A stretch of 64,000 nucleotides of DNA, taken from Alternaria dauci. Lineage: Eukaryota; Ascomycota; Dothideomycetes; Pleosporales; Pleosporaceae. The position numbers and the translations under genes were made by a program. Shown here in pieces: positions 9,869-20,825 of this stretch (positions are counted from its first letter, which is position 1; each line of letters starts with the position of its first letter). The stretch is taken from positions 5,828,001-5,892,000 of the forward strand of contig NC_091272.1 of assembly GCF_042100115.1 (NCBI RefSeq), written 5' to 3'. The notes beneath the pieces are model-generated. The model had not been told where the DNA came from, did no database searches, and saw nothing but the letters and a program-made list of their open reading frames with translations.

Positions 9869-11029
9869 ATGATGACGACGGTGTCGCAGCGCCGCCGCAA
9901 ATCAATGAGCCCAGATCCAATCACGTGGGCAGCACGGACCGATGGGTTTCACAACGCTGAACTTCGTCGAAAACCCTCAAATCTCACTCCGTCTGATTTC
10001 CAAACCATATCGCAGCGCTCCGGGTTACGTCAGCTTCCTTCCCACGTCTCTGCTCACGCATATCTTGGTGCTGCAAGCAGCGACTTCCGCCGCGTACCGT
10101 ACTCGCGATCCTTCGGTCTCGCTTCCAAACCTCCGTGTGCCGCTGGACCCCGGTCTTCGACAGGCGCATCAGCACATCTGACACCCAGCGACATGCCAGG
10201 CTTTTTGGATTTACCCCTTGAACTGCGAAACCATGTCTACGAGATTCTACTTGGTGAAGAGCTCGGGCGATCTTACCGTGGGGTTATGGTGGTGTCAGAG
10301 CATTATGTGAGGAACGATCTGCCGCTTCGGTGCTATCGCGGCCTGCTGCGCGCTTGTCGGCAGACACACGGGGAGTTTAAGCAGGCAATTCAACACTTGG
10401 TGGCCGCAAAACGCCTCAACTATGAATTCGACATTACCTTTTCGCATGGCAGGCCATACTTTTCCCTGAGCTGGGTTCGGTTTGCGGCGCTTTCGCCTAC
10501 CTTGAACCAACTTCTCATCAATGTCGATTTGCGCACTCGTGAGCCTCTCCGAGACGGACCTCGCGAGTCCTTCGTGCCCCATGAGCATGAATTGGCACAC
10601 CTGCTAGAGCACTCGCCTACTTGTTTTGCCAAGCAACTCTTCGACTACATTGCCATCCTCCTGAAAACGCTCGCGAATCTGCTGTTCCAAGGCAATCCTC
10701 ACTTCACTGTTCTGTACACCGAGCGCATGATATTAAATCTGCGTACCCCAACAAAAGTCGTTGCGCTTGGAGGAAACGGTCACAACCCCATCACGTTGTC
10801 ACGGAGACTTCGCGTGGACCAAATGGAGGCTCGCAAACTGCACAACACCATGCGCAACACTCTACAGACTACGTCGAGTAACTTCAAAGCGTTCGATGCA
10901 AGTCACTGCCACCAGCTCTTTCCGTTGATCCAGATTGGATCACTGCGGTTCGCAACCGAAGGGCAGGTTTGGGGTGAAGGACACAATCTGGTGCTTGCGC
11001 ACGACGACTTTCAGTGGCTGCGGTACTAG
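9869..11029 (+). CDS. 2EXR/F-box-like hypothetical protein, up to 386 aa
   Basis: The folded part begins at MPGFLDLPLELRNHVYEILL (ATG at 10193), an F-box-like/2EXR start common in fungal proteins of unknown function. It is followed by LLRACRQTHGEFKQAI, the second hallmark segment (ancestral LLxxCRQIxxE). The remainder is about 240 residues of mixed alpha/beta character with no catalytic motif. The reading frame is open further upstream to an ATG at 9869, but the extra 108 residues are low in structure and would put the start only 76 bp from the SSU1 start. A start at 10193 (278 aa) is therefore a serious alternative. No signal peptide or membrane segment. Function is unknown; a role as a protein-interaction adaptor is inference from the fold only. 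Confidence 0.65.
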   Translation: MMTTVSQRRRKSMSPDPITWAARTDGFHNAELRRKPSNLTPSDFQTISQRSGLRQLPSHVSAHAYLGAASSDFRRVPYSRSFGLASKPPCAAGPRSSTGASAHLTPSDMPGFLDLPLELRNHVYEILLGEELGRSYRGVMVVSEHYVRNDLPLRCYRGLLRACRQTHGEFKQAIQHLVAAKRLNYEFDITFSHGRPYFSLSWVRFAALSPTLNQLLINVDLRTREPLRDGPRESFVPHEHELAHLLEHSPTCFAKQLFDYIAILLKTLANLLFQGNPHFTVLYTERMILNLRTPTKVVALGGNGHNPITLSRRLRVDQMEARKLHNTMRNTLQTTSSNFKAFDASHCHQLFPLIQIGSLRFATEGQVWGEGHNLVLAHDDFQWLRY

Positions 11030-11655
11030 ACGTTTGCCAGCCCTGGATATAACAGACGGGTTCTAGTTTAGTCCCGGCAGAGGCGTCTGGACGAGCCTAA
11101 GATAGACACTGGCATCACCTTTGGAAAGTCGGAGGCTCACTACGGGTGTAGCACGTATCATGTGATTTGCGTAGACGGATATGGTCCAGAATCGGCTCTG
11201 ACCAATTTCGCAATTCACCTTGCAAACCCTGCAAGTGTCCGTGGAACTTAGTCTCACTAAGTCACGTTGTATGATTCCGCCAGTTGTGCTGCCAGGAGCT
11301 AAACACTGCGTGCGGAAGTAAATCGTACTCGAGTGGATTACCTTGAGAGATCCAGACGATCAGTGGACTTCTGACTGTCTTGCAATTGTAAGGATTGAAC
11401 TGGAAAGCGACTGCTAGTTCTCGAGGCCCCGCCAGCAGTGAAGCTGCGTCGGTCTGGGAGCACTCGCGATATGACAGTGACGCGTCGCAGTGTCCCATTT
11501 CGTGCAACGCAAACGCAAACGCTCGCGAGTCACTCACCCACAAGTCGGAGGCTTTCTAAAAGTACTCCAATTTCTGTGACCTGCCCTCCTCTCTCTTTCC
11601 AGATTGCTGTTCCTATATCCTGCTTTTGATTACTTGGTCCTTCCATCCAAGCCAA
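11030..11655 (+). other. Intergenic, no gene seen
   Basis: 626 nt between two plus-strand genes. No coding frame with recognisable character. It should contain the terminator of the upstream gene and the promoter of family member A. Confidence 0.45.
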
Positions 11656-12652
11656 ATGCATAACGATACCAATGCTTTTATGGCGATCAAAATTACCCTC
11701 CATTGCCCTTCGACTGAAAGAACTAAGAAATTTATCATTTTGCCTTCCGACAAGCATTCCAGTCTTCTCTACGATATCCGCTCGGTATTCGGAATCAACT
11801 ACGCTGCCGCGTACGACATCCGCGCTCGGCCAATCGAAAACCTCCGCGATTGCGTTTCCGGACAGATTGTACAAATTGCTGCGAGAAAAGACGAGATCAT
11901 GAAGTATTACAAGCCGTGGCGCTGCATCATATACAACGGCGAGGACAGTGCAGATGTAGACTGGATGACTGATTGCGCTGGACTAGCATGGGAGGTAGGA
12001 AACATCTAGTGCAAGGCGGAATCAACAATGGCTAATTGGAAGTAAGGATCTGACCGACCAACAAAAGTGCGCTCATATTACATGTGTGTCCAGTGCCGGC
12101 GCAAAGCCCGGAGCCTTCGTTCAAGCCAACACGATCCGCATCACGCGCCCATACGCCGCCGTCCAAGAGGAAGTACGGGAGATCCTTGCCAGTGGTCCTG
12201 ACCAGATGTGCACCCAGTACGACGTCGGAATGGCAATTTTCTACCATTGGAATTGGAAATGGGAAGTTTTCCTGCCAGCTTCCATGCAGCCTGAGGATCC
12301 CAAAGACATGTCCCCCAAAGTTCTCAGTCTCCTTGTCGTCCTTTCCTCGTTCACCCATGGTTCAGCACGTAAAGTGCGCGCCTACATTGTCGAAGCCGTC
12401 AAGGCGCGCTTGTCGGACCTGGAAGACGGCGAGATTGAAGACCAAGTAGTGCGGAGGGAAGACGGCGAAGTCAAAGATTTGTTGCTGCAGGAGGAAGATA
12501 TTGTCCATGTCATTTGCACGCTCTACGAGAAGGCGGGTAGTCTTAAAGCCAGGACAGACCTAGCTGAAGAAGACAAGGCGAAGGAAAGGGCGCGGAAAGA
12601 GACCTGGAGTATGAGCCGAAGACCAGAGAGTACGGGAAAGGAGAAGGTGTGA
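11656..12652 (+). CDS. Two-module orphan protein, family member A, 307 aa
   Basis: Exons 11656-11994 and 12068-12652, 73-nt intron (GTAGGA...AAAAG, branch CTGAC 15 nt before the AG), phase 0 immediately after GLAWE. Residues about 9-80 resemble a doublecortin/ubiquitin-like fold: IKITLHCPSTERTKKF, then AAAYDIRARPIENLRD and IVQIAARKDE, the strand-turn-strand pattern of a DCX domain end (LYxxxGxxV..L..L..G..xVAA..E). After the intron come CAHITC, IRITRPYAAVQEEV, a helical segment with SSFTHGSAR, then EEDIVHVICTLYEKAG and a basic, charged tail. Members C (29142-30067) and B (42843-43963) share this order and the intron position. No database family is recalled. The start at 11656 is the first ATG before the module; one at 11626 is also in frame. 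Function unknown. Confidence 0.75.
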
Positions 12653-12789
12653 GCAAAACCTTCAAATGGGAGCGAGCGACTACTGGGTAGTTTGACTGGA
12701 TCATTCTTGAAATAGCACAAAATCCAGGCGTTGGATATCCAGAGAACAAGCGCCTATTAGATTTCTCAAACTCCATATAAATACCCCAA

Positions 12790-14762
12790 TCAATCGCTGA
12801 ATCCCTCAAACTCATCCGCCGCATCTTGTGCTTCCTTCGCTGCTACCTTCTTCCGTACCTGCTCGATCATGCCCTTTACTCTTTCCTCCTCCTTCCTTTC
12901 TTCTTCTGTCAACGCCGCCACACGATCGTGCTCGCGCTTCGCTGCCTTCTTCTCTCTCCGTAGCTCCTTGAGCGCCTTCTGGTCCTTCTGCTGCGTCCAC
13001 GCCGAAGCCTTCTTATCTTCTGTGACATATCGCTTCTTGCCCTCAGCCTTGTTTGCCTCGTACTCACTCTGCTCGACCTGCCGTTGTTGTTCCCGCACCT
13101 TGTCCTTGTACGCATAGGTGCTGAAATCCATTTCAACCCCTAGACTCCGGTCGCCTTCCCACTTTTTCAGTTCCGGCATGCTGGGCAGCTTAAGCAGACC
13201 CCAGGCATTACCGTGCTCTGTCCAATCGAGGTCTGGGATGCGGAAGATGGAGCTCGCGGTATGTTTGCTGTAGGCACGCACCCACGAAACGAATCCCCGT
13301 TGTGCTTTGTCGAACAGTGCTCGGTCAGACTTGACTACCTTTCGTATCCGGTTACTCATGGCTGCTGCTTCTTCCGCGGTTACCGAAACGTCAGGTGTGG
13401 TAAAAGGCGATACTGGTGTCTGCCGGACTCGGAGAAACTCAATGTAGTCCTCTTCTCGTCCTGGACTGAGGAATGTAATGGCCAAACCTTTGCGGCCTGC
13501 TCGACCTGCGCGTCCGCAGCGATGTATAAAAGTCTTCGGATCGCTTGGGGCGTCAAGTTGAAGGACAAGATCCACCGAGGGGATATCGAGACCCCGGGCA
13601 GCAACATCTGTGGTGAGAAGGATAGAAGGTGTGACGCTCTCGACAAATTTAATAAAGTTGCGGTTCCTGACTTTGTCCGGCAGTTTGCCGTGCAGAGGCA
13701 CGATAGTATACCCTTTGAGGACCTCGGGTAAGATGTGTTGGAAGTAGTCGACCGAAAAGCATGTCGCCAGGTACATGATAGACTTTTGCGGCTGCGGTTG
13801 CAAAGACGAGAGCACCTTTTTGATAGCGGGTAGCTTGTGCGACGCGGGTACAGTGAGGTAGGACATTTGCAAACTCGCTGGTGTTTTCTTGTCCTCAATG
13901 GCGCCCATCTCTCCTGTTGCACTATTGGGTGCAGCCCGTGCTTTGACTTTGACTGCGATGCGAACGGGATTTCGGAGACCGACACGAATCAGCTGGTCGA
14001 CGGCCTCGGAAACACTGGCACTGAAGAGGCCGGTCCGGCGCTGCTTTGGTAGCCGAGAGAGGATCTTCTGCAGGTCGTCCTTGAAGCCAAGATCCAGAAG
14101 ACGGTCGGCTTCGTCCAGGACGAGAGCATCAAAGGACGACTGTGAGCAGTGCACATGTGGCGAGGAGAGGAGTTCCAGGAGACGTCCAGGTGTGCCGATA
14201 AGCACGTTGGTAGAAGACTTGAGAAATCTACTGAGGTCCTGGGCTGGCGTTACGGACCCTCCTAGAAGCAGCTGGGGCACTACCCTCAACGTCCCTGGTG
14301 GGAACGTCGGCTTTGGCGGAGCATCGGCGTCCTCCATGTCGGTGTCCTCATCCTCGGGATCCAGGAGGGCTGCGGAGGGCGCATGAAACCTCAGGAGTGA
14401 CGAAAGCACTGTGTGAATCTGTGTTGCAAGTTCTCTGGTTGGTGAGATGATAATGGCACCCACGTGATGCTTCTTTATGGGCGCATCGAGCCGCAGCAGA
14501 CGCTCAACAATGGGTATGAGGTAACTAGCGGCTGGTTAGATCGGCATGTAATTTCGTGATGCAAATCTTACGCTAGAGTCTTCCCACTCCCTGTGACGGC
14601 TTCGACTACAACATCAGAGTTCTTCATGAACATGGGGATGGCAGCATGCTGCACAGGCGTGGTTTTCACGAAGCCCATGGAGTCCACAGCCTCGAGTATC
14701 CATTCTGACAAGGCAGGCGTCAGGGCGCCAAAAGATCGATCTGTCTTTGCTTGGGGCGCCAT
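12790..14762 (-). CDS. SPB4: DEAD-box rRNA helicase SPB4, 641 aa
   Basis: Exon 1 14762-14572 and exon 2 14524-12790, with a 47-nt intron (GTAAGA...CGCTAG). All helicase motifs are present in order: Q motif [13 protein letters not shown], motif I AVTGSGKT, Ia PTRELA, Ib TPGRL, II LDEADRL, III SAS, IV-V ending [12 protein letters not shown], and [12 protein letters not shown]. The C-terminal SPB4 extension ([19 protein letters not shown]) and a long Lys/Glu coiled tail distinguish it from other DEAD-box proteins. Yeast Spb4 acts in the nucleolus and is needed for 60S subunit maturation and 27S pre-rRNA processing. An acidic insertion ([18 protein letters not shown]) between motifs Ia and the GG element is extra to the yeast core. 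It ends 137 bp from the convergent end of family member A. Confidence 0.95.
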
Positions 14763-15532
14763 GATGCACGCAACACTTGGGTAATGTCTTCTGGGTTGAG
14801 GTCGCGATGGCGAGCGGAAAAGTCGCGCCAACTCTGAAATTTTAGTGGAGCCGCGCACCGCCACACGTTGAAAGCCACAGCCTGCGCCACACGAGACCCC
14901 CAGACACTCGACGACATGTGGGACTGTCACCTGTCACTGTCTTGGATGCATCTACCAAAAGCTTGTGTTGGTAAGATACACTGCATTCCAGTTCACCTTC
15001 TGCTAGACAACACACTGCCTCCCCCTTTTGACGAATGGAACCTGATCGCATCGCCAAGACGGATCCGCAGCCACGCTGATCATAGGCGCACTCGCGAGAA
15101 CCGGATCGCAGCTACATACGTAGTCGTGCGATCAAATTTCCCAGTCTCATGCAGCAAGATTGCCTAGCCGCACCCCCCAAGACGTTCCCTGCTACCCGCT
15201 TGTAATAATCAAGACGACCGCTGCTGTCGCCTGCACGCACTGTGGCATCTTCTGGCTCCCTAAACGATGCGCGCTGCCCGGACGAATCCGCGGGCTTTGA
15301 GTCTGTGATCCCACCTGATGCTAACACCAATGTCGAAGCCACGTTAAATGCCGCGGTCCCGTATGTTAGCTGTGACGCGCCAACTCAGCCTCGTTACATC
15401 TACTCGCAGCCCTCGGACCACCAGTTTCTTCTTGCAAACATCGCCTTGTTGTGTGCCAGGGCCCGCTCCACACTTTCCGGCGTCATCCGCGCTCCTACCC
15501 TACCCTACTTTCCCACCTGTTGGCGCGCTGCC
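14763..15532 (+). promoter_or_regulatory. Divergent spacer between SPB4 and DGK1
   Basis: 770 nt between the start of SPB4 (minus) and the start of DGK1 (plus). Both promoters must lie here. The frame ahead of the DGK1 ATG is open back to about 15242 but has no ATG in it, so it is treated as leader. No repeat or RNA gene is visible. Confidence 0.4.
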
Positions 15533-16738
15533 ATGGAATCCTCACGCCAATACCAGATACCCAACACGCCGCGCGTAATATCGCCCTCGCCCACACCCTC
15601 GGAGGCGGGCAGCACAAAAGATGGCTACTTCGGCCCCGTGACGCGCTCGTCAACGCGCAAACAACGAATTACATCACCGCCGCCCATCGACGAGGACTCG
15701 TCGAGCTCAGATCCCGACAAGCGGGCCCGCGCCAGGAGCCGGAGTCCCAAGCTGGATGGAGGCGTGGGGAAACGCAGGATGAGTGGCCTGACGAGCCGAC
15801 GGCAGATGAACGGCGGCATAAAGAAGGATCTCACGCTGCCTGCCAACGTCTCAAACGGCCACCTGTCACCCGCGCAGGCAAACAAGAACTACTGGAGGGA
15901 GATGAGCAGAAGCCCAAGTCCTCTGGGCCTGATTCCTATCCACCAGAAATGGCGGTCATTCGTGAGTACGCGCGCGGTGTCTTCACGAGCCCACTGCTGA
16001 CGTTGATAGATTCACCGGCACGAGATCCCCCGCAAGATCCTGCACGTCTCCATCGGCTTTCTCACAATCTTCCTCTACTGCATCGGGACGCAGACGTCGC
16101 AGATACACAATGTGCTCCTGACCATGCTGATACCTATCGCCCTGACCGACGTCATTCGCCACCGTTACTGGCAAGTGAACCGCTACTACATCCGCTGCCT
16201 CGGCGCCTTTATGCGCGAGTCCGAGGTAGATGGGTACAACGGCGTCATCTCCTACCTCCTGGGTGCGTGGATCGTGATGCGCTTTTGCCCAAAAGACATT
16301 GCCGTCATGAGCATCTTACTGCTGAGTTGGTGTGACACTGCTGCCTCAACTTTCGGCAGGCTCTGGGGCCACCTTACGCCCAGGGTCCGAAAAGGCAAGA
16401 GTCTGGCGGGTTCCATAGCGGCCTGCGTAACAGGCGTCATCACAGCTGTCGTATGGTGGGGCTGGCTGGGCCCTCTCTACTCCGAGTACAACCACGGCGA
16501 ACACGCTTTTGCGTTCCAGGGCGCGCTGACGCTCCCTCTACAGGCGCGAGAGACTCTCGCCCTGTCCCCGAAACAAGCTTCGCTCACTGGATACTGGGCT
16601 CTGGGCGCCACGTCTCTGGCGTCTGGCGTCATTGCCAGTGCTAGCGAAGCGATTGACGTCTTCGGCTGGGATGACAATCTTACCATCCCCGTGCTTTGCG
16701 GAGCCGGACTATGGGGCTTCCTCTGGATCTTTGGATGA
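15533..16738 (+). CDS. DGK1: CTP-dependent diacylglycerol kinase DGK1, 385 aa
   Basis: Exons 15533-15961 and 16010-16738, 48-nt intron (GTGAGT...TTGATAG), phase 0, joining WRSF to IHRHEIPRKILHVSIGFL. The N-terminal 140 residues are Ser/Arg-rich and disordered. The membrane domain then follows: IPRKILHVSIGFLTIFLY, DVIRHRYWQVNR, DGYNGVISYLLGAW, LLSWCDTAASTFGRLWG and RKGKSLAGSIAACVTG, the conserved blocks of the CTP-transferase/phosphatidate-cytidylyltransferase-like family containing yeast Dgk1. That enzyme is in the ER and nuclear membrane, phosphorylates diacylglycerol with CTP to phosphatidate and counteracts the phosphatidate phosphatase Pah1. About seven membrane segments are visible. The C-terminal DVFGWDDNLTIPVLCG is also conserved. 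Confidence 0.9.
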
Positions 16739-17666
16739 CCATAGCTTCTCAATTTGTACGATTTACGTTTTGTCGCCTTCTCGGCTCTTCTTATCTATTC
16801 TACAGTTCTTTGGATCAATGATACCCTAGATACGGGTCCTCGGGGTGGCATCGCATCGGTCATGGTACGGCGGCGTCGTGGGCGTTTGGCAGACGAAGAC
16901 GGAAGGGCATTGGCCAGTAGATTTCACCTTGAATATCAGTATACCTACCAGCAAATAAATATCTCGTTGCAGCCACAAAGCTACTTTGGTGTCGGGGCGT
17001 CTTAGGGCTTATCGATTTTCAAGCCGAGGTCCAAATTCTCACGCTGCTCATCTTGTGGTTTCCAAACCCAAGATCCTCCAAGCACCAGATCCAGCTCCCT
17101 GATGCGCCTTCAAGACCGAATACCGGCATGCACCCGCTCTCAATGCAGAGCAGACGCAAAAGGGAAGGCCTGAATACCCTGAGGGAGCCCTGCCATGTCA
17201 TAATCGACTTGGCGCATGCCGCCGCATGCAGCCCAACGATGGGAGGCTCCGTCAGACTTGCTTCTTCATACCCTGCCACGCACCGCACACTTGGCTAGGA
17301 CGACTGGCGATACAATCTGACGCTTGCGATTACATTACTTACTGAGCATCCCTACCCTCACTCCGGTCAACGCAGAGGTCCCCTGCCGATCGCCCGCAGA
17401 TTGCCCCGCTACACCCGCCGTTAAGAGGCCTCCACGTCCTACGCCCGAACGCGCCTCTGGAATCTCCACCTACCCTCTTTCCGCAACTGAGCTGGCGCAC
17501 ACGAAACTTCTCACGCAAGCACAACTGTATCCGGATTGCTGTAAAACGTTTGCAATCTCTGCGCTGTGTGTCATAACCGCCTTTAGTCGCATTCCCCGCC
17601 CGTTCGCTCTGCGTATATCATTCAACTCTGAACGGCACTTCTACGTACGCACCTGGAGAGGATACC
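16739..17666 (+). other. Intergenic, no gene seen
   Basis: About 930 nt between two plus-strand genes. An 80-90 residue frame exists on each strand near 17020-17300, but neither has recognisable features or a plausible splice partner. Confidence 0.45.
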
Positions 17667-18282
17667 ATGGCTTCATCGTCTGCCGCAGCGGGGCTGCTGG
17701 CCCGTCAGCTCAAGCAGATGCAAAACGACAAGAGCATATCGGGCATAAGCTGCGGTCTGGTGGACAACAATGTGTTCGAGTGGGAGGTGATGCTGATGAT
17801 TGACGACGACACAAAGTTTTATGGAGGTACTGACTGAGACGGACCCAGCAGAGTGCGGCGGCAGTACTGACAGCATATGTAGGAGGGTTCTTCCGCGCGC
17901 GCCTCACCTTCCCCAGCGAATACCCTCTTCTACCACCCAAGATGCGCTTCGAGACACCCATCTTCCATCCCAACAGTAAGTCTCTATCCTCTGACTCCAT
18001 GGTCCAGGCCGCTAACGTCTCAAAGTCTACCAGAACGGCGACGTATGCATCTCGATCCTACACCCCCCAGAGGAAGACAAGTACGGTTACGAATCCGCCG
18101 CTGAACGCTGGTCGCCCGTCCAGACGCCCGAGACCATACTCCTGTCTGTTATTTCCATGCTGTCTAGCCCGAACGACGAGTCGCCAGCGAATGTCGAAGC
18201 CGCGAGCTTGTGGCGGGACAACACACCAGAGTTTAAGAAGCGGGTGCGGAAGTGTGTGAGGGATAGTCTGGAGTTTGAATGA
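17667..18282 (+). CDS. Ubiquitin-conjugating enzyme E2, UBE2G/Ubc7 class, 169 aa
   Basis: Three exons: 17667-17826, 17883-17975 and 18026-18282. The introns are 56 and 50 nt (GTACTG...TGTAG; GTAAGT...CAAAG). Spliced, it gives the complete UBC fold: [10 protein letters not shown] helix, [32 protein letters not shown], then [13 protein letters not shown] with the catalytic Cys. Directly after comes the acidic loop [18 protein letters not shown] that defines the UBE2G1/UBE2G2/Ubc7 class. The loop length and DKYGYE favour UBE2G1/S. pombe Ubc15 over Ubc7 itself. The class builds K48-linked ubiquitin chains, in yeast Ubc7 for ER-associated degradation. No membrane segment, as expected. The ATG at 17667 begins [11 protein letters not shown], typical of the family. 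Confidence 0.93.
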
Positions 18283-18796
18283 GGGAGATGAGGGCGGCTA
18301 CTTCGTTTGGGAATGCATAAGTGTGGTTGCGTGTCTGGGTATGCAATATTGGATGGCGTGCATGGTATTTGCCACTAGAAAGCATGCAATACATGATATT
18401 ATATAAGAGGGTCTTTGTTTCTATCTGAATATGTCTTGCAATTCTAGAGCATATGGGCGTCAGTATTTGAGTCGTCTGGACGGATTATGAAGGTCATATC
18501 CGAATCTGCTTAGAATCGCAGGTGTACCATTCGAAGAAGAGGAGGTTCTTGTCAAGAGCAGCATTCTTGTTCTATCATACACCCATATCTCCACCGTCTT
18601 CCAACACTAAAATATGTACAAAATGTTCCACCCAAAGGAGTGACAGGCAGAAACAACACGAACGGTAGATATATCCACAAATCTCCTCTCAAGAATAGCC
18701 AACCCCTTCCTATCTCTTCATCACTCATCTCGCATATCCAGACGTCCTTCTAGACCCTTACTGCCACAACAGTAAACCTCGTATGCCACGAACAAT
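18283..18796 (+). other. Convergent 3' spacer
   Basis: 514 nt between the converging ends of the E2 gene and the hydrophobin gene. AT-rich with no coding frame. It should hold both polyadenylation regions. Confidence 0.45.
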
Positions 18797-19156
18797 CTAA
18801 GCGCCAGTGCAGAGTAATCCATCAGCACCAAGCGGCAAGACACAGCACTGAGCCGTCGTTCCACTCTCGGCACAAACAGCCTCAAAGTCCTCGGTAGTCT
18901 CGATGCCAGTGCCAGCTACAACGATCCTGTCAGCTTCTTCGTCCGTCTAATAGGTCAAGGATGCAAGGTAAAACGTACCGTTGGCGCAGTTCAAGTTGGC
19001 GACACCAAGAACGTCGAGCTGGCAGCAGAGTGGTGTAGCGAGGCCGCCGCAGATACCGCTGGCGCGCTCGACGAGAGTGGCCGTGTAGCGCTTGGTGACG
19101 GCGGCGGCGGAGGTGAGGCTCAGGAGAGCGGTCATGGTGGCGAGCGTGAACTGCAT
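18797..19156 (-). CDS. Class II hydrophobin, 98 aa
   Basis: Exon 1 19156-18979 and exon 2 18915-18797 with a 63-nt intron (GTACGT...GTTGTAG). The signal peptide MQFTLATMTALLSLTSAAA is followed by the class II pattern of eight cysteines: ICGG, LCCQLDV, NLNCANA, AVCAES, AQCCVLP, LLCTGA (C-CC-C-C-CC-C). The short spacing between cysteines and the CCQLDVLGVANLNC block define class II rather than class I. Hydrophobins are secreted, self-assemble at air-water interfaces and coat hyphae or spores. The intron splits the protein just after Cys4, as in many ascomycete hydrophobins. The start is fixed by the signal peptide. A TATA element lies 119-126 nt upstream. Confidence 0.95.
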
Positions 19157-20825
19157 TTTGGTGGTTGTGGGTAGTTGGGTGGTTGGTTTGGGGTGTAGTA
19201 GTGTATTGAAGATGTGATTGTAGAAGATGAATTGACTGTGATGATGATTCTGTTGTAGAGGGAGGAAGAGGTGTCTTATATGTCTCTGGACTATGGCACA
19301 GTGGATCTCTTTTGCTTTCCTTCACAGACGATATACCATCTCTGTACGTCCTCCCCCCTTTCGCTCCTCCATGTCAAGTCTGTCTGCAACCATCCTCCCA
19401 CGTCCTAGATGTCGATCACATCCCTATCGTCTCCCTACACTTGTCCATTTCATCACCAAATCCCACAAACATCCACACTCCTCGCCGTCTATCCGACATC
19501 TCGCCTCGCCAACCCAGTCTACCCATTTCGAAGATCGACATGAGGCTTAGTTACAACCCCCATCGGCCGAGGCGCCTTGACAGTACCACTTAGTCCGCAT
19601 AGAGGCATATGGTCCCTGTTCGGGTTGTAGTTGTGCTCTATTCGGCTACCTGCAGTGCCCTACTGTGCAGAAAAGGAAAGCTACGTGTGGAGTCCTGATT
19701 AACGTCAGGATAGTTCTAGCATGGTGCTAGGGTTGAGTGTGTATGTAGATCTGATAAGGCTTCGAGTATTGCTCCGCCATAAGCAATCCATGGCTCGGGC
19801 AGCTTCAGCCCGTCGGCGCAGATGGAAAGATGAGCTATGTATATGCTACCGAGACGTTGGGATCGTTTGTTGGTCGAATCCCCACAACGGCTATTGAAAA
19901 AAAAAATACTCGATTGAATGAAAGGTCGACGCTGTAGATAGTCTTTGACTTTTTCTGTGACGGTATGGTTACCTAATTGGAAGAGGTGGTGTTGACTGAA
20001 TTGACTGAGTACGTAGGTGTTAAGGAAGTGCTTCAGAGCCGTACAACTCTGACACTGTACCTGCATACGACTCCACGACTCCACGACTCCACGTAAAAGT
20101 GGAAAAGAAGTAGATCACCATCCCTGCGTCCGATCGAAGCGTGTCAGGACTGTCGAAAAAGTGGACACAACATTTGACACATTGTTTACCAAGTGGTAGA
20201 TAGCTGTGCCACCTCGCCGACCTTGACCAAAGCTACCTCGATAGCTTCATGGTTCCTCGTTGCCGATATCATGTGAAGGTGAGGTAATGTCTTCGTTCCT
20301 TGTGCCCTATCTCCTTCCGTACCCACCGTATTCGTCCCAGCCCCCCCACACGCTACTTCGGCGTGGCGCGGGAACGGCGTCGATCATGACGGCAGACAGT
20401 ACAAGCCTTATCCTTTGGATGCCGGCTGCAGTCTCGTTCCTATCTCTGGTGCATGACAGACAAAAGCAATTTGCTACTATTATGAGAAAAGAAGATTTGG
20501 ACCTCGGCAAGACCACGCATATTGGTATCAAATGCAGGGAGCATCACATTGCACATGGAAGTTCTAAAAGCGTCGATTATCCGTCATCTCCCATGAAGGA
20601 AGAAGAAAGCACATGGCCAGCATCCACTTTCGATCCTTCCTTCTTCTACATAAATTACCGTCTCCCTCTATCTCTCGTCTCATCAAATCGTTCAAGGAAA
20701 TGGAACAATAGAACAGTGTGGTGGTGCAAACATCCTAGGGTATCGTAGCGCCAAAATCCCGCGGCGAAAAACAAATAGATCAAAAGCGCCAGATGGTCCA
20801 GTCCAATCTTCAATCCTCTCCACTC
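19157..20825 (+). other. Intergenic 1.7 kb, no gene seen
   Basis: Contains the hydrophobin promoter at its left end, an A10 run near 19897, and three tandem copies of an 8-nt ACGACTCC-like unit near 20067-20091. Frames of 122 and 162 residues exist but have no domain, signal or splice support. Confidence 0.45.
19275..19282 (-). promoter_or_regulatory. TATA element of the hydrophobin gene
   Basis: CATATAAG on the minus strand, 119-126 nt before the hydrophobin ATG, at a spacing that fits a strongly transcribed secreted-protein gene with a leader of roughly 60-90 nt. Confidence 0.5.

Noticed and set aside
19716..20748. Frames of 122 aa (minus) and 162 aa (plus) in the 1.7-kb spacer
   Set aside because: Composition is not protein-like, no splice partner and no recognisable motif.
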